64,000 nt of DNA, taken from the NCBI GenBank assembly GCA_029821755.1, contig JALGSV010000004.1:1-64000 (forward strand), written 5' to 3'. Shown piece by piece: positions 24,043-31,989 of this stretch. Numbering within the stretch: the stretch's first letter is position 1; each line of letters begins with the position of its first letter. Under the pieces are notes generated by a model. It saw nothing but the letters and a program-made list of their open reading frames with translations, was not told the DNA's origin and searched no databases. Source of the stretch: Candidatus Zipacnadum vermilionense (GTDB lineage: Bacteria; Armatimonadota; Zipacnadia; Zipacnadales; Zipacnadaceae). A program made the position numbers and the translations under genes.

Positions 24043-26394
24043 TCACCACTGGAACACGACTGTCTTCCAGAAGAGTACGCTGGGGACGGTCACTGACACC
24101 TGGCCATCGGCGTCCCTGAGGTCCAGCTTGACGATGCGGACCTCGTTCAGGTCGGTGGGCTCAAACGGCTCGCTCATGAGCAAGTAGGCCGCGGTGGGCT
24201 TGTCGCCGCCCTGGGGGGCGCAGGTCACCTCGACGTTGCGTAACGGCGGGTTGAGCTCAGACCTGGGATTCTCCATGACCTCTTCCGATTGGGGCGGGTT
24301 GACCAGGTGCACGATCAACTGCCGCTTGTCGTCGGTGGATTTGCTCCAGTAGCACATGTCCTTGTACCAGAGCTCCGCGGGAGCGGTGACGGAGACCTCG
24401 TCCTTGACGTCGGAGATCCAGTCCAGATTGGTGCCATACAGGTACTCGCTGAAGCGGTTGCAGTAGGCGCCGAGGTCGCCGATGGGCTGGCGAGAGTTGT
24501 AGTACCAGCCGCCGTAGTCGCGCCCGCCGCAGATGATGCGGAAGATGGCCGAGTAGATCAAGTCGATGGAATAGTCCATGGCCCCCCGGTTGAAGTCATA
24601 CGGGTTGTAGACCCCGCCCCACTTGCGCACCTGATCGCCCCAGGAGGTCATGCGGCGGACGTAGACCTTCCAGACGTGGTAGGGGGAAGTCTTGGACTGG
24701 TAGGTGCAGGGAATCTCGTCCAGCATCCAGGCCCCGCCCTCGCAACGCTCCTTGAAGGTCTCCATCATGTCCTTAACTTCCTCTGGCGAGGCGTAGTTGT
24801 AGCCGAAGGTGAAGTCCGGGATCTCCCTATGGACCAAGGCCTTGACGTTCTTGACCGCGGCAGCGCTGATCTTGTCGGCCTCAGGGTAGGTCTTGGCAAC
24901 CTCCTGGCCGGTATAATCGCGCTCGCCGGGGTAGACCTCCAGGTAGCGTACGTCCATGCGCACACCTTTGAAGCCCATGTCCTTGCCGGCGGAGATGTAC
25001 TGGTTGGCGATGAACTCCTGCACCGCTGGGAGGGAGTGGTTGAGCATGGCCTGGAAGAAGATATGGGTATAAGTGTTGGGGTCGAAGTCGAAGTCGCCGA
25101 GGCGGCGGTACTTCTCGCGCCCGTCCATCGCGTAGTTCGCCACCTCGCCGTTGGCGTCATACAGGAACCACTCGGGGTGCTGCTGGAAGAGCTTGTAGCC
25201 CGAGTCGGCCCAGGCGGAGCCGTTGACGTAGGACACCGGCCAGATGCCAACTGATTTGAGCATCTCATTCTGTTGAATGATCGTTTGCTTGCTGCGGTAG
25301 GTCAGGCGCCCCTCGCCGCCGGGGAAGGGGTCCTCCTGGGGGTTCTGGTCGGTGATGTCGCCGGGCGACCAGGAGAAGAACTCGAAGTAGACGCGGCGCA
25401 GGCGCCGGAAGGTCTGTACCCCTCGCCAGGAATCGTGGCCGGAGGCGGGGGCAACGTAGAAGCTACCCGTGCCGTTGTAGGGCGCGCGGAAGGAGCGGTC
25501 AGTGCCGTTGGCGCCCGAGACCCACAAGGGCAGTTCAGAGACGCCAAAGAACTCCCGGCCGGAACTCACCTGTTCACCGTTGACTTGCAACGAGACGTCG
25601 ATCTCGCGCCCGTACTCCTCCGGGCCCAGTTGGTAGGTGGCAGTGAAGTCCTTCTGATCGCCGGCCTCTAGCATGGCCTTCTGGGTGAAGATCTGGCGGG
25701 AACCGGTTAGCCCCCACTTCTCGTTGCCGACCAGGGAGAATTCGGCCACCTGGGGCAAAGGATTGACCACGGTAGTGTGGACGGTAACTTTCTCACCGGG
25801 GCGATAGCGTACCTTATCGGGCAGTACCTCGGTGATGAGAGGCGCGTCGTAGCTGGGGACGGAGATCTCAGCCTTGTCGAGGTACACGACCGGGGTGACG
25901 CCGGCCGGAGGGGTATCCCAGTAAAAGATCAGCTCGGGCCGATGGGTGTCGGCCACCCAGGGGGCGTCCAGCGCGAGAGTGATGGGGGTGTAGCCCTCGG
26001 CCTTGAGGTTGAGCCCATAGACGCGAGTCTCGCGGAAGAAGGCCCACTGGCCGGTCTGGCTGTCATGGGCGACCATGATGATCTTGAAGCCGGGGACAAG
26101 CGGCGGGAGATTCTCGGCGCGCAGGTGGAAGGTGAAGAGCACCTGGCCGCGCATCTCCAGCGGGGGGGCGCTGAAGAGGAAGTTCCAGTTGGTATTGCCA
26201 GCGGCATAGGGAATGCGGACCGCCTTGCCGTCGGAGGCCGCCGCGTCGTCAACGACGGTGGCGCCGCGGACAAGGTTGCCCTCATGGGCTAACTTCTCAG
26301 CCTCCTTGGACCAGACCAACGTGGGCGCGGCTGCCGAGGCAGTGCCGGCGATAAGAATCAAGAGAGCCAGGGTCAGCAGGAGATGGCGCGACAT
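24043..26394 (-). CDS. Secreted TIM-barrel glycoside-hydrolase-like protein (tandem copy 2)
   Basis: A 783-residue exported protein and close paralogue of the 21561 gene, with the same domain order. It has a signal peptide to ASAAAP, a beta-sandwich, an Ig-like domain with LPDKVRYRPGEKVTV, and a TIM barrel with GFKGVRMDVRYLEVY near residue 471 and GAWMLDEIPCTYQSKTSPYH near residue 555. A C-terminal beta-sandwich follows (DKRQLIVHLVNPP). The barrel region is nearly identical over long stretches, while the binding domains diverge more. This suggests the same catalytic chemistry with different anchoring or substrate reach. ATG 26394 follows GGAGGT; the frame extends to 26457 but the extra residues would bury the signal peptide. 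It is the first gene of the minus-strand run. Confidence 0.75.
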   Translation of the reverse strand: MSRHLLLTLALLILIAGTASAAAPTLVWSKEAEKLAHEGNLVRGATVVDDAAASDGKAVRIPYAAGNTNWNFLFSAPPLEMRGQVLFTFHLRAENLPPLVPGFKIIMVAHDSQTGQWAFFRETRVYGLNLKAEGYTPITLALDAPWVADTHRPELIFYWDTPPAGVTPVVYLDKAEISVPSYDAPLITEVLPDKVRYRPGEKVTVHTTVVNPLPQVAEFSLVGNEKWGLTGSRQIFTQKAMLEAGDQKDFTATYQLGPEEYGREIDVSLQVNGEQVSSGREFFGVSELPLWVSGANGTDRSFRAPYNGTGSFYVAPASGHDSWRGVQTFRRLRRVYFEFFSWSPGDITDQNPQEDPFPGGEGRLTYRSKQTIIQQNEMLKSVGIWPVSYVNGSAWADSGYKLFQQHPEWFLYDANGEVANYAMDGREKYRRLGDFDFDPNTYTHIFFQAMLNHSLPAVQEFIANQYISAGKDMGFKGVRMDVRYLEVYPGERDYTGQEVAKTYPEADKISAAAVKNVKALVHREIPDFTFGYNYASPEEVKDMMETFKERCEGGAWMLDEIPCTYQSKTSPYHVWKVYVRRMTSWGDQVRKWGGVYNPYDFNRGAMDYSIDLIYSAIFRIICGGRDYGGWYYNSRQPIGDLGAYCNRFSEYLYGTNLDWISDVKDEVSVTAPAELWYKDMCYWSKSTDDKRQLIVHLVNPPQSEEVMENPRSELNPPLRNVEVTCAPQGGDKPTAAYLLMSEPFEPTDLNEVRIVKLDLRDADGQVSVTVPSVLFWKTVVFQW

Positions 26395-26754
26395 GATGTG
26401 TACCTCCGGCGCGAGCTGATGGGGCCAAGCATATCTACATCGATAGACCCAACACAACAGCTATACCTTTCGGCAAGAGGAATAGGAAGTCCTTCTCCGG
26501 GGCGAAGTTTGTCATGCCTATCGTCCCGCCCAGCGATCACGTCGAGCCGAGCGTCCTCCGGGATTCCGTGCACCCGTGGCAGCCCCCGCCACAGGGTGGC
26601 GTAGGGAGACGGTCAGAGCCTTCCACGTTAGGGCGGATCTGGACCGCGGCGTCTCGCTGTCTCCGCCTACTTCCTCCAGGCAGGGAAGCTAGCGCAGACA
26701 TTAGGGCCTTTGAGGAGGAGGTATTCCCCCCCCAGCCTCGAACTACCCCGCGGC
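26395..26754. other. Divergent intergenic region
   Basis: These 360 bases separate the start of the minus-strand glycosidase run from the plus-strand membrane protein. A relatively A/T-rich patch at 26425-26480 (ATATCTACATCGATAGA; AGCTATACC) probably carries promoters. I could not fix a -35/-10 pair with confidence. GAGGAGGAGG at 26712-26721 looks like a Shine-Dalgarno but lies 33 bases before the only sensible ATG. No gene, RNA or repeat is evident. Confidence 0.4.
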
Positions 26755-28752
26755 ATGTCACGCATAATCCCTATCGGCATAGTCCTGGCCGCGGCCGGAA
26801 TCTTCTGGGACCAACTGTCCACGCTGGTCTTCCGGACGGGGTTCCTGGGGGAATCAGTGCCGCCTATTCCAGCGTTTGTCGCGCTGCTGCTGTTGCTGCC
26901 GCTGCGGACACTGGTGAGGACGGTGCTGCAGGGGAGGCGGAGGAGAGCGGGGAGCGAGGACGCCCGCCCTACCCAGAGCGGATGGTTTCCTGATGGCGAT
27001 TTGCTGGCTACGTATGCCTTCCTGACCATTGCAGTGGCGGTGTGCGCGGTTAATGGACTGCGGGCGATTGTGGATCTGGCGGCGATCCCGTACTACGGCG
27101 ACGCCGGCGATGCGATGCTCAACTACGTGCGTCCGTACTGGCCGACGTGGTTCGCACCCACCGATACCACGGTGATCCGGTGGCTGTACCAGGGGTCACC
27201 CACCGGGCAGGTGCCGTGGGGGGCGTGGATAGTGCCCATGCTCTGCATAGGGGGCATTCTGGTGCTGGGGACGACCGCCAGTACCGCCCTGTATGGCCTG
27301 TTGGCGCGGCGGTGGCGCGACGAGGAGCGGCTGGCGTATCCGATTGCGGAGCTAGCGGTAAGTGTGGTGTGCGGAGAGGGGGGAGGACCGCGGGAGGCGG
27401 CGAGGTCACTGTTCCGGACGCCGACCTTCTGGGTCGGGACGGTGGGAGCGGTGGCGTTCAACGCGATCTGGATCCTGCCGGCGTGCTTCTCGACGGGGCC
27501 GATTCCGCCGGCGTACACCAATCTGAATCTGTTGTTCCCGACGGGGCCGTGGCAGGCGGGGTACATCTGGTTCCTCCGATACAACCCGGTGGTGCTGGGG
27601 CTGGGGGTGCTGGTGCCCTCCGATGTGCTGTTCTCGACGTGGTTCTCCACGCTGCTGCTCAAGGTCGAGGCGGTAATCCTAGCCTTCTTCGGGCAAGGGT
27701 GGAGCACGACCTTCTTCCTGGCGGGGCGGCAGGGATTCGGTGGGTATCTGGTGCAGGCGGTGACACTGCTGATGTTGGCGCGGCCGATCCTGGGAGGGGC
27801 GGTGCGGGCGCTGCTAGGGGAGAGAACGACGCAGCAAGCGCGGTCGGAGGGTCGGTACCTGCTGGTGCTGGTGGCGGCGGCATTGGGGCTGGTGTGGGTG
27901 ATGGCGGCCAATCAGATGCCGGTGTGGCTGGCGGTATGCCTGGTGGCGATGCTATTGGTGCTGGCGCTGGTTAACGGGCGGATACGGACGCAGGTGGGCG
28001 TGCCGATTGTGTATCTGCACGGCGGCGGGGCACTGGAGATCACGCGGGGGTTGACGTTTCTCTTGGGCGGGAAGCTGATCGGCAGCGCGGGGCCGGCGGC
28101 GGTGACGGCGATGACGGTGTTCTCGTCGCCCATGCGGCTCACGACGATGCTGGCGCCCAGCCAGGCGGATGGGTTCCGGCTGGCCGAGGACACCGGCGAT
28201 CCCTCGACTCCGCTCGGGGCAGCGTCACCGCGAGGGAGGAAGGCTCCCCATAAGGCCTGGGCGCGCTGGGCTGTCCTCTCCGTGCTGGCGGTGGTGGTGG
28301 GGGTGGCGATTGGGCTGCCGCTGCACCTGAGCATCTACTATCGCTTTGGCGGGGAGTACCTCAAGTGGGCGCCGTCGAATTGGAACATCGCGGTGATCGT
28401 CAAAGAGGTGCAGCCGCTGAACCCCTCGCCCTCGCAGTGGCTGCCGGTGCTGGCGGGAGTGGTGACGACGCTGCTGTACACCGCCGGGCAGCGGGCTTCG
28501 GCGACATGGCCGCTGCATCCCATCGGGTTCATCACGGCAGGGGCCATCGGGGGATACGTGTTCGGGCAGTTTCTGCTGGCGTGGATTATCAAGACGCTGG
28601 CCCTGCGCTACGGCGGGCGGACGGCGTTTGTGCGAGTGAAGGAGTTCATGCTGGGGCTGGTGATTGCGCATTTCTGCCTGGCCACGGTGTGGGCGGTGAT
28701 GGGGATGCTGAGGTTTGAGCCGGCGACGAGGTATCTCTTCGCGTTCTACTGA
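26755..28752 (+). CDS. DUF6785/DUF6784-type polytopic membrane protein
   Basis: A 665-residue integral membrane protein with many hydrophobic segments, for example IIPIGIVLAAAGIFW, IPAFVALLLLLPLRTLV, YLLVLVAAALGLVWVMA and LSVLAVVVGVAIGLPLHLS. It fits the large DUF6785/DUF6784 membrane family, which has a faint resemblance to oligopeptide transporters. The signature-like stretch RGLTFLLGGKLIGSAGPAAV is followed by SSPMRLTTMLAPSQADGF. Transport of a degradation product is a reasonable inference; the substrate is unknown. The frame extends to a TTG at 26710, but that codon is part of the GAGGAGGAGG tract, so ATG 26755 is used with modest certainty. A hydrophilic Arg-rich loop (residues 60-75) is encoded by repeat-like DNA. 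Confidence 0.7.
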   Translation: MSRIIPIGIVLAAAGIFWDQLSTLVFRTGFLGESVPPIPAFVALLLLLPLRTLVRTVLQGRRRRAGSEDARPTQSGWFPDGDLLATYAFLTIAVAVCAVNGLRAIVDLAAIPYYGDAGDAMLNYVRPYWPTWFAPTDTTVIRWLYQGSPTGQVPWGAWIVPMLCIGGILVLGTTASTALYGLLARRWRDEERLAYPIAELAVSVVCGEGGGPREAARSLFRTPTFWVGTVGAVAFNAIWILPACFSTGPIPPAYTNLNLLFPTGPWQAGYIWFLRYNPVVLGLGVLVPSDVLFSTWFSTLLLKVEAVILAFFGQGWSTTFFLAGRQGFGGYLVQAVTLLMLARPILGGAVRALLGERTTQQARSEGRYLLVLVAAALGLVWVMAANQMPVWLAVCLVAMLLVLALVNGRIRTQVGVPIVYLHGGGALEITRGLTFLLGGKLIGSAGPAAVTAMTVFSSPMRLTTMLAPSQADGFRLAEDTGDPSTPLGAASPRGRKAPHKAWARWAVLSVLAVVVGVAIGLPLHLSIYYRFGGEYLKWAPSNWNIAVIVKEVQPLNPSPSQWLPVLAGVVTTLLYTAGQRASATWPLHPIGFITAGAIGGYVFGQFLLAWIIKTLALRYGGRTAFVRVKEFMLGLVIAHFCLATVWAVMGMLRFEPATRYLFAFY

Positions 28753-28771
28753 GCCTTGTGGGGCCCATCTT

Positions 28772-28860
28772 GGCGAGGCGCTTCCTCGCCGGGCGAGGAC
28801 GCCCGTCGCACCGGGCAGGGGCCAAGCAGAGGCCGCAGGGGCGGGCCAACGCCTGCCCCT
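28772..28860. repeat. Palindromic repeat cluster between convergent genes
   Basis: GGCGAGG-cgctt-CCTCGCC (28772-28790) is followed by GGGCGaggaCGCCC and then AGGGGCGGGC-caac-GCCTGCCCCT (28837-28860, one G-T pair). The last is family A-like. There is no T-run, but the position between two gene ends would suit termination. Confidence 0.6.
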
Positions 28861-28904
28861 TCGGCGCGGAGCACGGCCGAGACGCCGGTGCCACCGGGAG
28901 GCAG

Positions 28905-30923
28905 CTAGCGCGGCAGGGGGCTGACCTCGATATCGTCGACCCAGACGACGCCCGTGCCGACGGGGTCCAGGCGGAGGACCCAACTGGAGTAGTGGCGCGG
29001 GAAGGTGCCTTCGAAGGACACGTAGGTCCAGTCGCACTTGCCGTCGATCGCGAGTTCCGCGGCGACTACCGGCTGCTTGCACTCGTCCGGACGGATCCAG
29101 GCGAAGCTGTCGGCCTGGAAGACCACCTTGCCGGTGAACTCGTCGGCCTTGATCCACAGGCCGAGACGGTAGCGGGGGGCTAGGTAGGGGCCGGTCCAAT
29201 AGCTGGCACCAAGCCAGGTGTTGGGGCGCTCGTCTCCGTAGGCGCGGTCCAAGCGCCTGGTAATGGCGGCGGCCTCAATGCGCATGGAGGTGGAGTCGCC
29301 GCGGCCGACCGTGTGGTCAACGGTGTAGTTGCCGGTCCACAGGCGCACCGACTCGCCGGTCAGGCCGGGGTAGAGGCTGTCGCAGTGGTTGAGCGGTTCC
29401 ACGTGGTTGATGAGCTGCGCGGGGATGGGGCGATTGGGCGGGGGCAGGACGCCGCGAGAGAGCTCCTGCTGCACCCGGGCGGGGTCCCAGACGTAGAAGC
29501 GCACGTGGCCGGTGGTCTCACATAGGTGCAAGTCCAGCCCCCAGTGGCAGTAGGTGGTGTAGAAGAGGTGATCGTTGTCGAGCGGGAGCTCGGTGCAGAC
29601 GCCCCAGCCCTCCACACTCGTCATCTGCACGCCGCCGGGGCGGATTACTGCCTGGGTGGAGTCGGCAGCGCCATCGATCCAGAGATGCCCGGCGGTGGGA
29701 AAGGCCGAGATGGTCCCGTCAGCCAACTGTTTGGTGGTGTAGTTCAGCTCCGTGCGGCACTTGGGGAGCTTGTCGGTCACCGGAGCGACGATCTGGTAGA
29801 AGAGAGAGTCGTCCAACTCCGGCCAGTTGTTGAGGGCATCGTCCTGGAAGACCGCGAACGTGGCGCGCTTGTCCCAGACGTACCCGCGCTCCGGGTTGTA
29901 GCTGAGCTCCCAAGTAGCGTCGTTGGTGCAGACGCCGTCCTTGTCCTGGAGGTTGGCGGTGAGAGACAAGACTTCCCCCTCCCGGTTGACTTTGTAGTCC
30001 CCCTCCGAGGCGCTTTCCCAGCACTGCATCCCCAGGTAGGCGTTGAGCATCGGCATCAGGCCGGGCCGGAACTTCATCTCGTAGAGCATGGTGGAGCCGA
30101 CGAAGCCCACCGGCTCGTCGCCGTCGAAGATGTAGTCACGACCGACCCACTTGCGCAGGCGAAAGTCAGGGGTGTGGGCGGGGGGCGAGGCGTTGCGGTG
30201 GGTTGTGGGGGTTACCTGTACGTCGGCAAAGCGTACGCGGCTCTCGCGCACTCCGAAGCCCACCAGCCCGTTGCGCACAGGCAGGACCGGGTCGGCGTAG
30301 CGGAGGATCTCCTCGCCGTCGATGGAAACCAAGATCCAGCGGCCGCTGGCCGTGACGCGGACCGAGTAGGGGCGACCCGGTTCCAGTCGGTAGGGCTTGA
30401 CCTGCACCACTCCGCCGTGCGTCTTCCACAGCTCGATGTGACCGTACCCGCTGGAGAGGCGGACCATGTAATAGTTGTCCGGGTCCTGGTAGCGGACGAT
30501 CAGGCCGGCGTCGGAACCGATGGCCTCGCGCCCCCACTGGTAGTTGTAGAAGGCCTCGCCGGGGCGGAAGCCCTCCAGCGGGGCGGGCTGCTCGATGGTG
30601 AGGGTGGTGGTCAGCGTGTAGTCGGTCCATTCCGGCATCCCGGCGACGGCGTAGCGCCAGAGGTTGACGGGGCGGGCGACGAAGTAGGTCCAGAAGTCAA
30701 CCGGAAACTCGTCGGGCGCGGTCTCGGGAAGGCTGTGGTACCGCGGGCCGGCGCCGACGAGGCTGGTGTCTGTAGCCTGCCAGCCCTCAGTGAGGAAGGT
30801 GAAGCGGGTGCGGTATTCATCGGCGGAGGTGGGGCGGAGGAGGGTAGTCCCGGCGGCTCGGGATGGTTCGGGGGCGCTGAGGATCAGCAAGGCGGTGATA
30901 GCGAACAAACAGAACTTGATCAT
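28905..30923 (-). CDS. Secreted protein with DUF1080/LamG-like glycan-binding domain
   Basis: A 672-residue exported protein starting at ATG 30923 with AGGAG upstream and a signal peptide ending at PSRAAG. Residues 85-245 resemble a concanavalin-like 3-keto-disaccharide hydrolase (DUF1080) domain: DAGLIVRYQDPDNYYMVRLS, ELWKTHGGVVQVKPY and WILVSIDGEEILRYADPVLP. The middle 250 residues are not recognised. The last 150 form a second beta-sandwich (YRLGLWIKADEFTGKVVFQ) with a WVDDIEVSPLP end typical of carbohydrate-binding modules. It lies 28 bases upstream of nothing else on its strand and converges with the membrane protein. A role in binding or hydrolysing a glycan outside the cytoplasm is inferred. 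Confidence 0.65.
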   Translation of the reverse strand: MIKFCLFAITALLILSAPEPSRAAGTTLLRPTSADEYRTRFTFLTEGWQATDTSLVGAGPRYHSLPETAPDEFPVDFWTYFVARPVNLWRYAVAGMPEWTDYTLTTTLTIEQPAPLEGFRPGEAFYNYQWGREAIGSDAGLIVRYQDPDNYYMVRLSSGYGHIELWKTHGGVVQVKPYRLEPGRPYSVRVTASGRWILVSIDGEEILRYADPVLPVRNGLVGFGVRESRVRFADVQVTPTTHRNASPPAHTPDFRLRKWVGRDYIFDGDEPVGFVGSTMLYEMKFRPGLMPMLNAYLGMQCWESASEGDYKVNREGEVLSLTANLQDKDGVCTNDATWELSYNPERGYVWDKRATFAVFQDDALNNWPELDDSLFYQIVAPVTDKLPKCRTELNYTTKQLADGTISAFPTAGHLWIDGAADSTQAVIRPGGVQMTSVEGWGVCTELPLDNDHLFYTTYCHWGLDLHLCETTGHVRFYVWDPARVQQELSRGVLPPPNRPIPAQLINHVEPLNHCDSLYPGLTGESVRLWTGNYTVDHTVGRGDSTSMRIEAAAITRRLDRAYGDERPNTWLGASYWTGPYLAPRYRLGLWIKADEFTGKVVFQADSFAWIRPDECKQPVVAAELAIDGKCDWTYVSFEGTFPRHYSSWVLRLDPVGTGVVWVDDIEVSPLPR

Positions 30924-30967
30924 GGTGATGCTCCTGACCGTAGGTTGAGGCGCGGTGGGTGGGCCGG

Positions 30968-31939
30968 TTATGGGGCTATCGAGATCAACTCGGCGTCGTC
31001 CACGTCTATCCAGCCGCCGCTGAACGACATGTAGGCGTTGAGCCAGATAATGCGGTCGGATTCGCAGGGGGTGACCAGTTCCACCTGCTGCCAGGCGTCG
31101 GGTTGGAGGCGGACCTCCGAGACGAGAGGGCCGGACCAGCCGACGCGGGCGGCGGTGTCGATCCGCATCGTCAGCCAGTCGGTGGGCGCCAGCCTGTGCA
31201 GGCCGGGATAGAGGGCACCGGTGCCGCGGACCCAGACGCGGAAGCGGTAGAGGCGGAGCGGCTGAACAGGGACGGAGGGGAAGACGACATAGGTGGACTT
31301 GCCGGACTCCACATGCAGGTAGCGCTTCCCACCGTGAGGGCGGTCGGCGCCGATCTCCATCTTCTTCGGCTCGTTCACCCAGTAGGTGACGTCCCCTTTG
31401 TCCAGCTCGAATCCCCCGTCCCAGTAGAGGTTAATCCCCGCTTCCTTCACCAGGGGCGCTTCCTGGGAGACGCGAATCTCGTCGAGGACCGAGGAGCGGC
31501 CCAGGGCCATGCCGGGGACCACCAGAGTGTAGGTGAGGCGGCCTTTGGTGCTGTCGGGGAAAGTACCGAAAAGGCCAGTTCCACCCGCGTCGGGTAAGGC
31601 ATAGTAGGACCCGGGCCGCCAGCCGTCGGGGGTGTTGAGCTCTACGCCGAAGCGCACTTGAGCCCCGAGATCGGTGTTCTGCCGCAGGCGGACGCGGTAA
31701 AGGGTCCAGGCCTGGACGGGGAACTCGGGGGAGGTGACGCGTAGCTCCCCGACCTTCTCCGGGAGGGTCAGGCGCAGAGCGCCGCCGCCGATGAGCGGGT
31801 GAGCGGTCTCGTGTGTCAACTGGGCGGGCGTGGCGCAAGTGAAGCCGTCCAGGCCTTGCTCAAACTGGTAGGTGGCCATCGTCTGCGCGAGGGCGGGAGT
31901 AAGGCTCAGAGCGGTCAGTAGAAGAAGGAGGGTTCGCAT
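30968..31939 (-). CDS. Secreted carbohydrate-binding-type protein
   Basis: A 323-residue exported protein that appears to consist of a signal peptide (MRTLLLLLTALSLTPALA) and two successive beta-sandwich modules. Each has the pattern of a CBM4/9-type domain: GGGALRLTLPEKVGELRVTS with WTLYRVRLRQ in the first, and GGKRYLHVESGKSTYVVFPS with LRLYRFRVWVRG in the second. It ends GWIDVDDAELISIAP, similar to the end of the 28905 protein. No catalytic domain is present, so it may act as a sugar-binding accessory protein. It follows the broken GH42-like gene on the same strand by 50 bases and could be co-transcribed with it. The ribosome-binding site is weak. Confidence 0.65.
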   Translation of the reverse strand: MRTLLLLLTALSLTPALAQTMATYQFEQGLDGFTCATPAQLTHETAHPLIGGGALRLTLPEKVGELRVTSPEFPVQAWTLYRVRLRQNTDLGAQVRFGVELNTPDGWRPGSYYALPDAGGTGLFGTFPDSTKGRLTYTLVVPGMALGRSSVLDEIRVSQEAPLVKEAGINLYWDGGFELDKGDVTYWVNEPKKMEIGADRPHGGKRYLHVESGKSTYVVFPSVPVQPLRLYRFRVWVRGTGALYPGLHRLAPTDWLTMRIDTAARVGWSGPLVSEVRLQPDAWQQVELVTPCESDRIIWLNAYMSFSGGWIDVDDAELISIAP

Positions 31940-31989
31940 GGGCTAGGGGGGGCCGGAGGAAGTCGCTGCGGCCCCCCTCTGGTCCGCCA

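Noticed and set aside
29398-29413. Second parS-like site around CCACGTGG
   Set aside because: Only the central CACGTG is shared; about six of 16 positions differ from the consensus, and it lies inside a coding frame.
29526-31034. 502-codon open frame on the plus strand
   Set aside because: It is antisense to the 28905 gene, is Val/Gly/Ala-rich, and lacks a ribosome-binding site.
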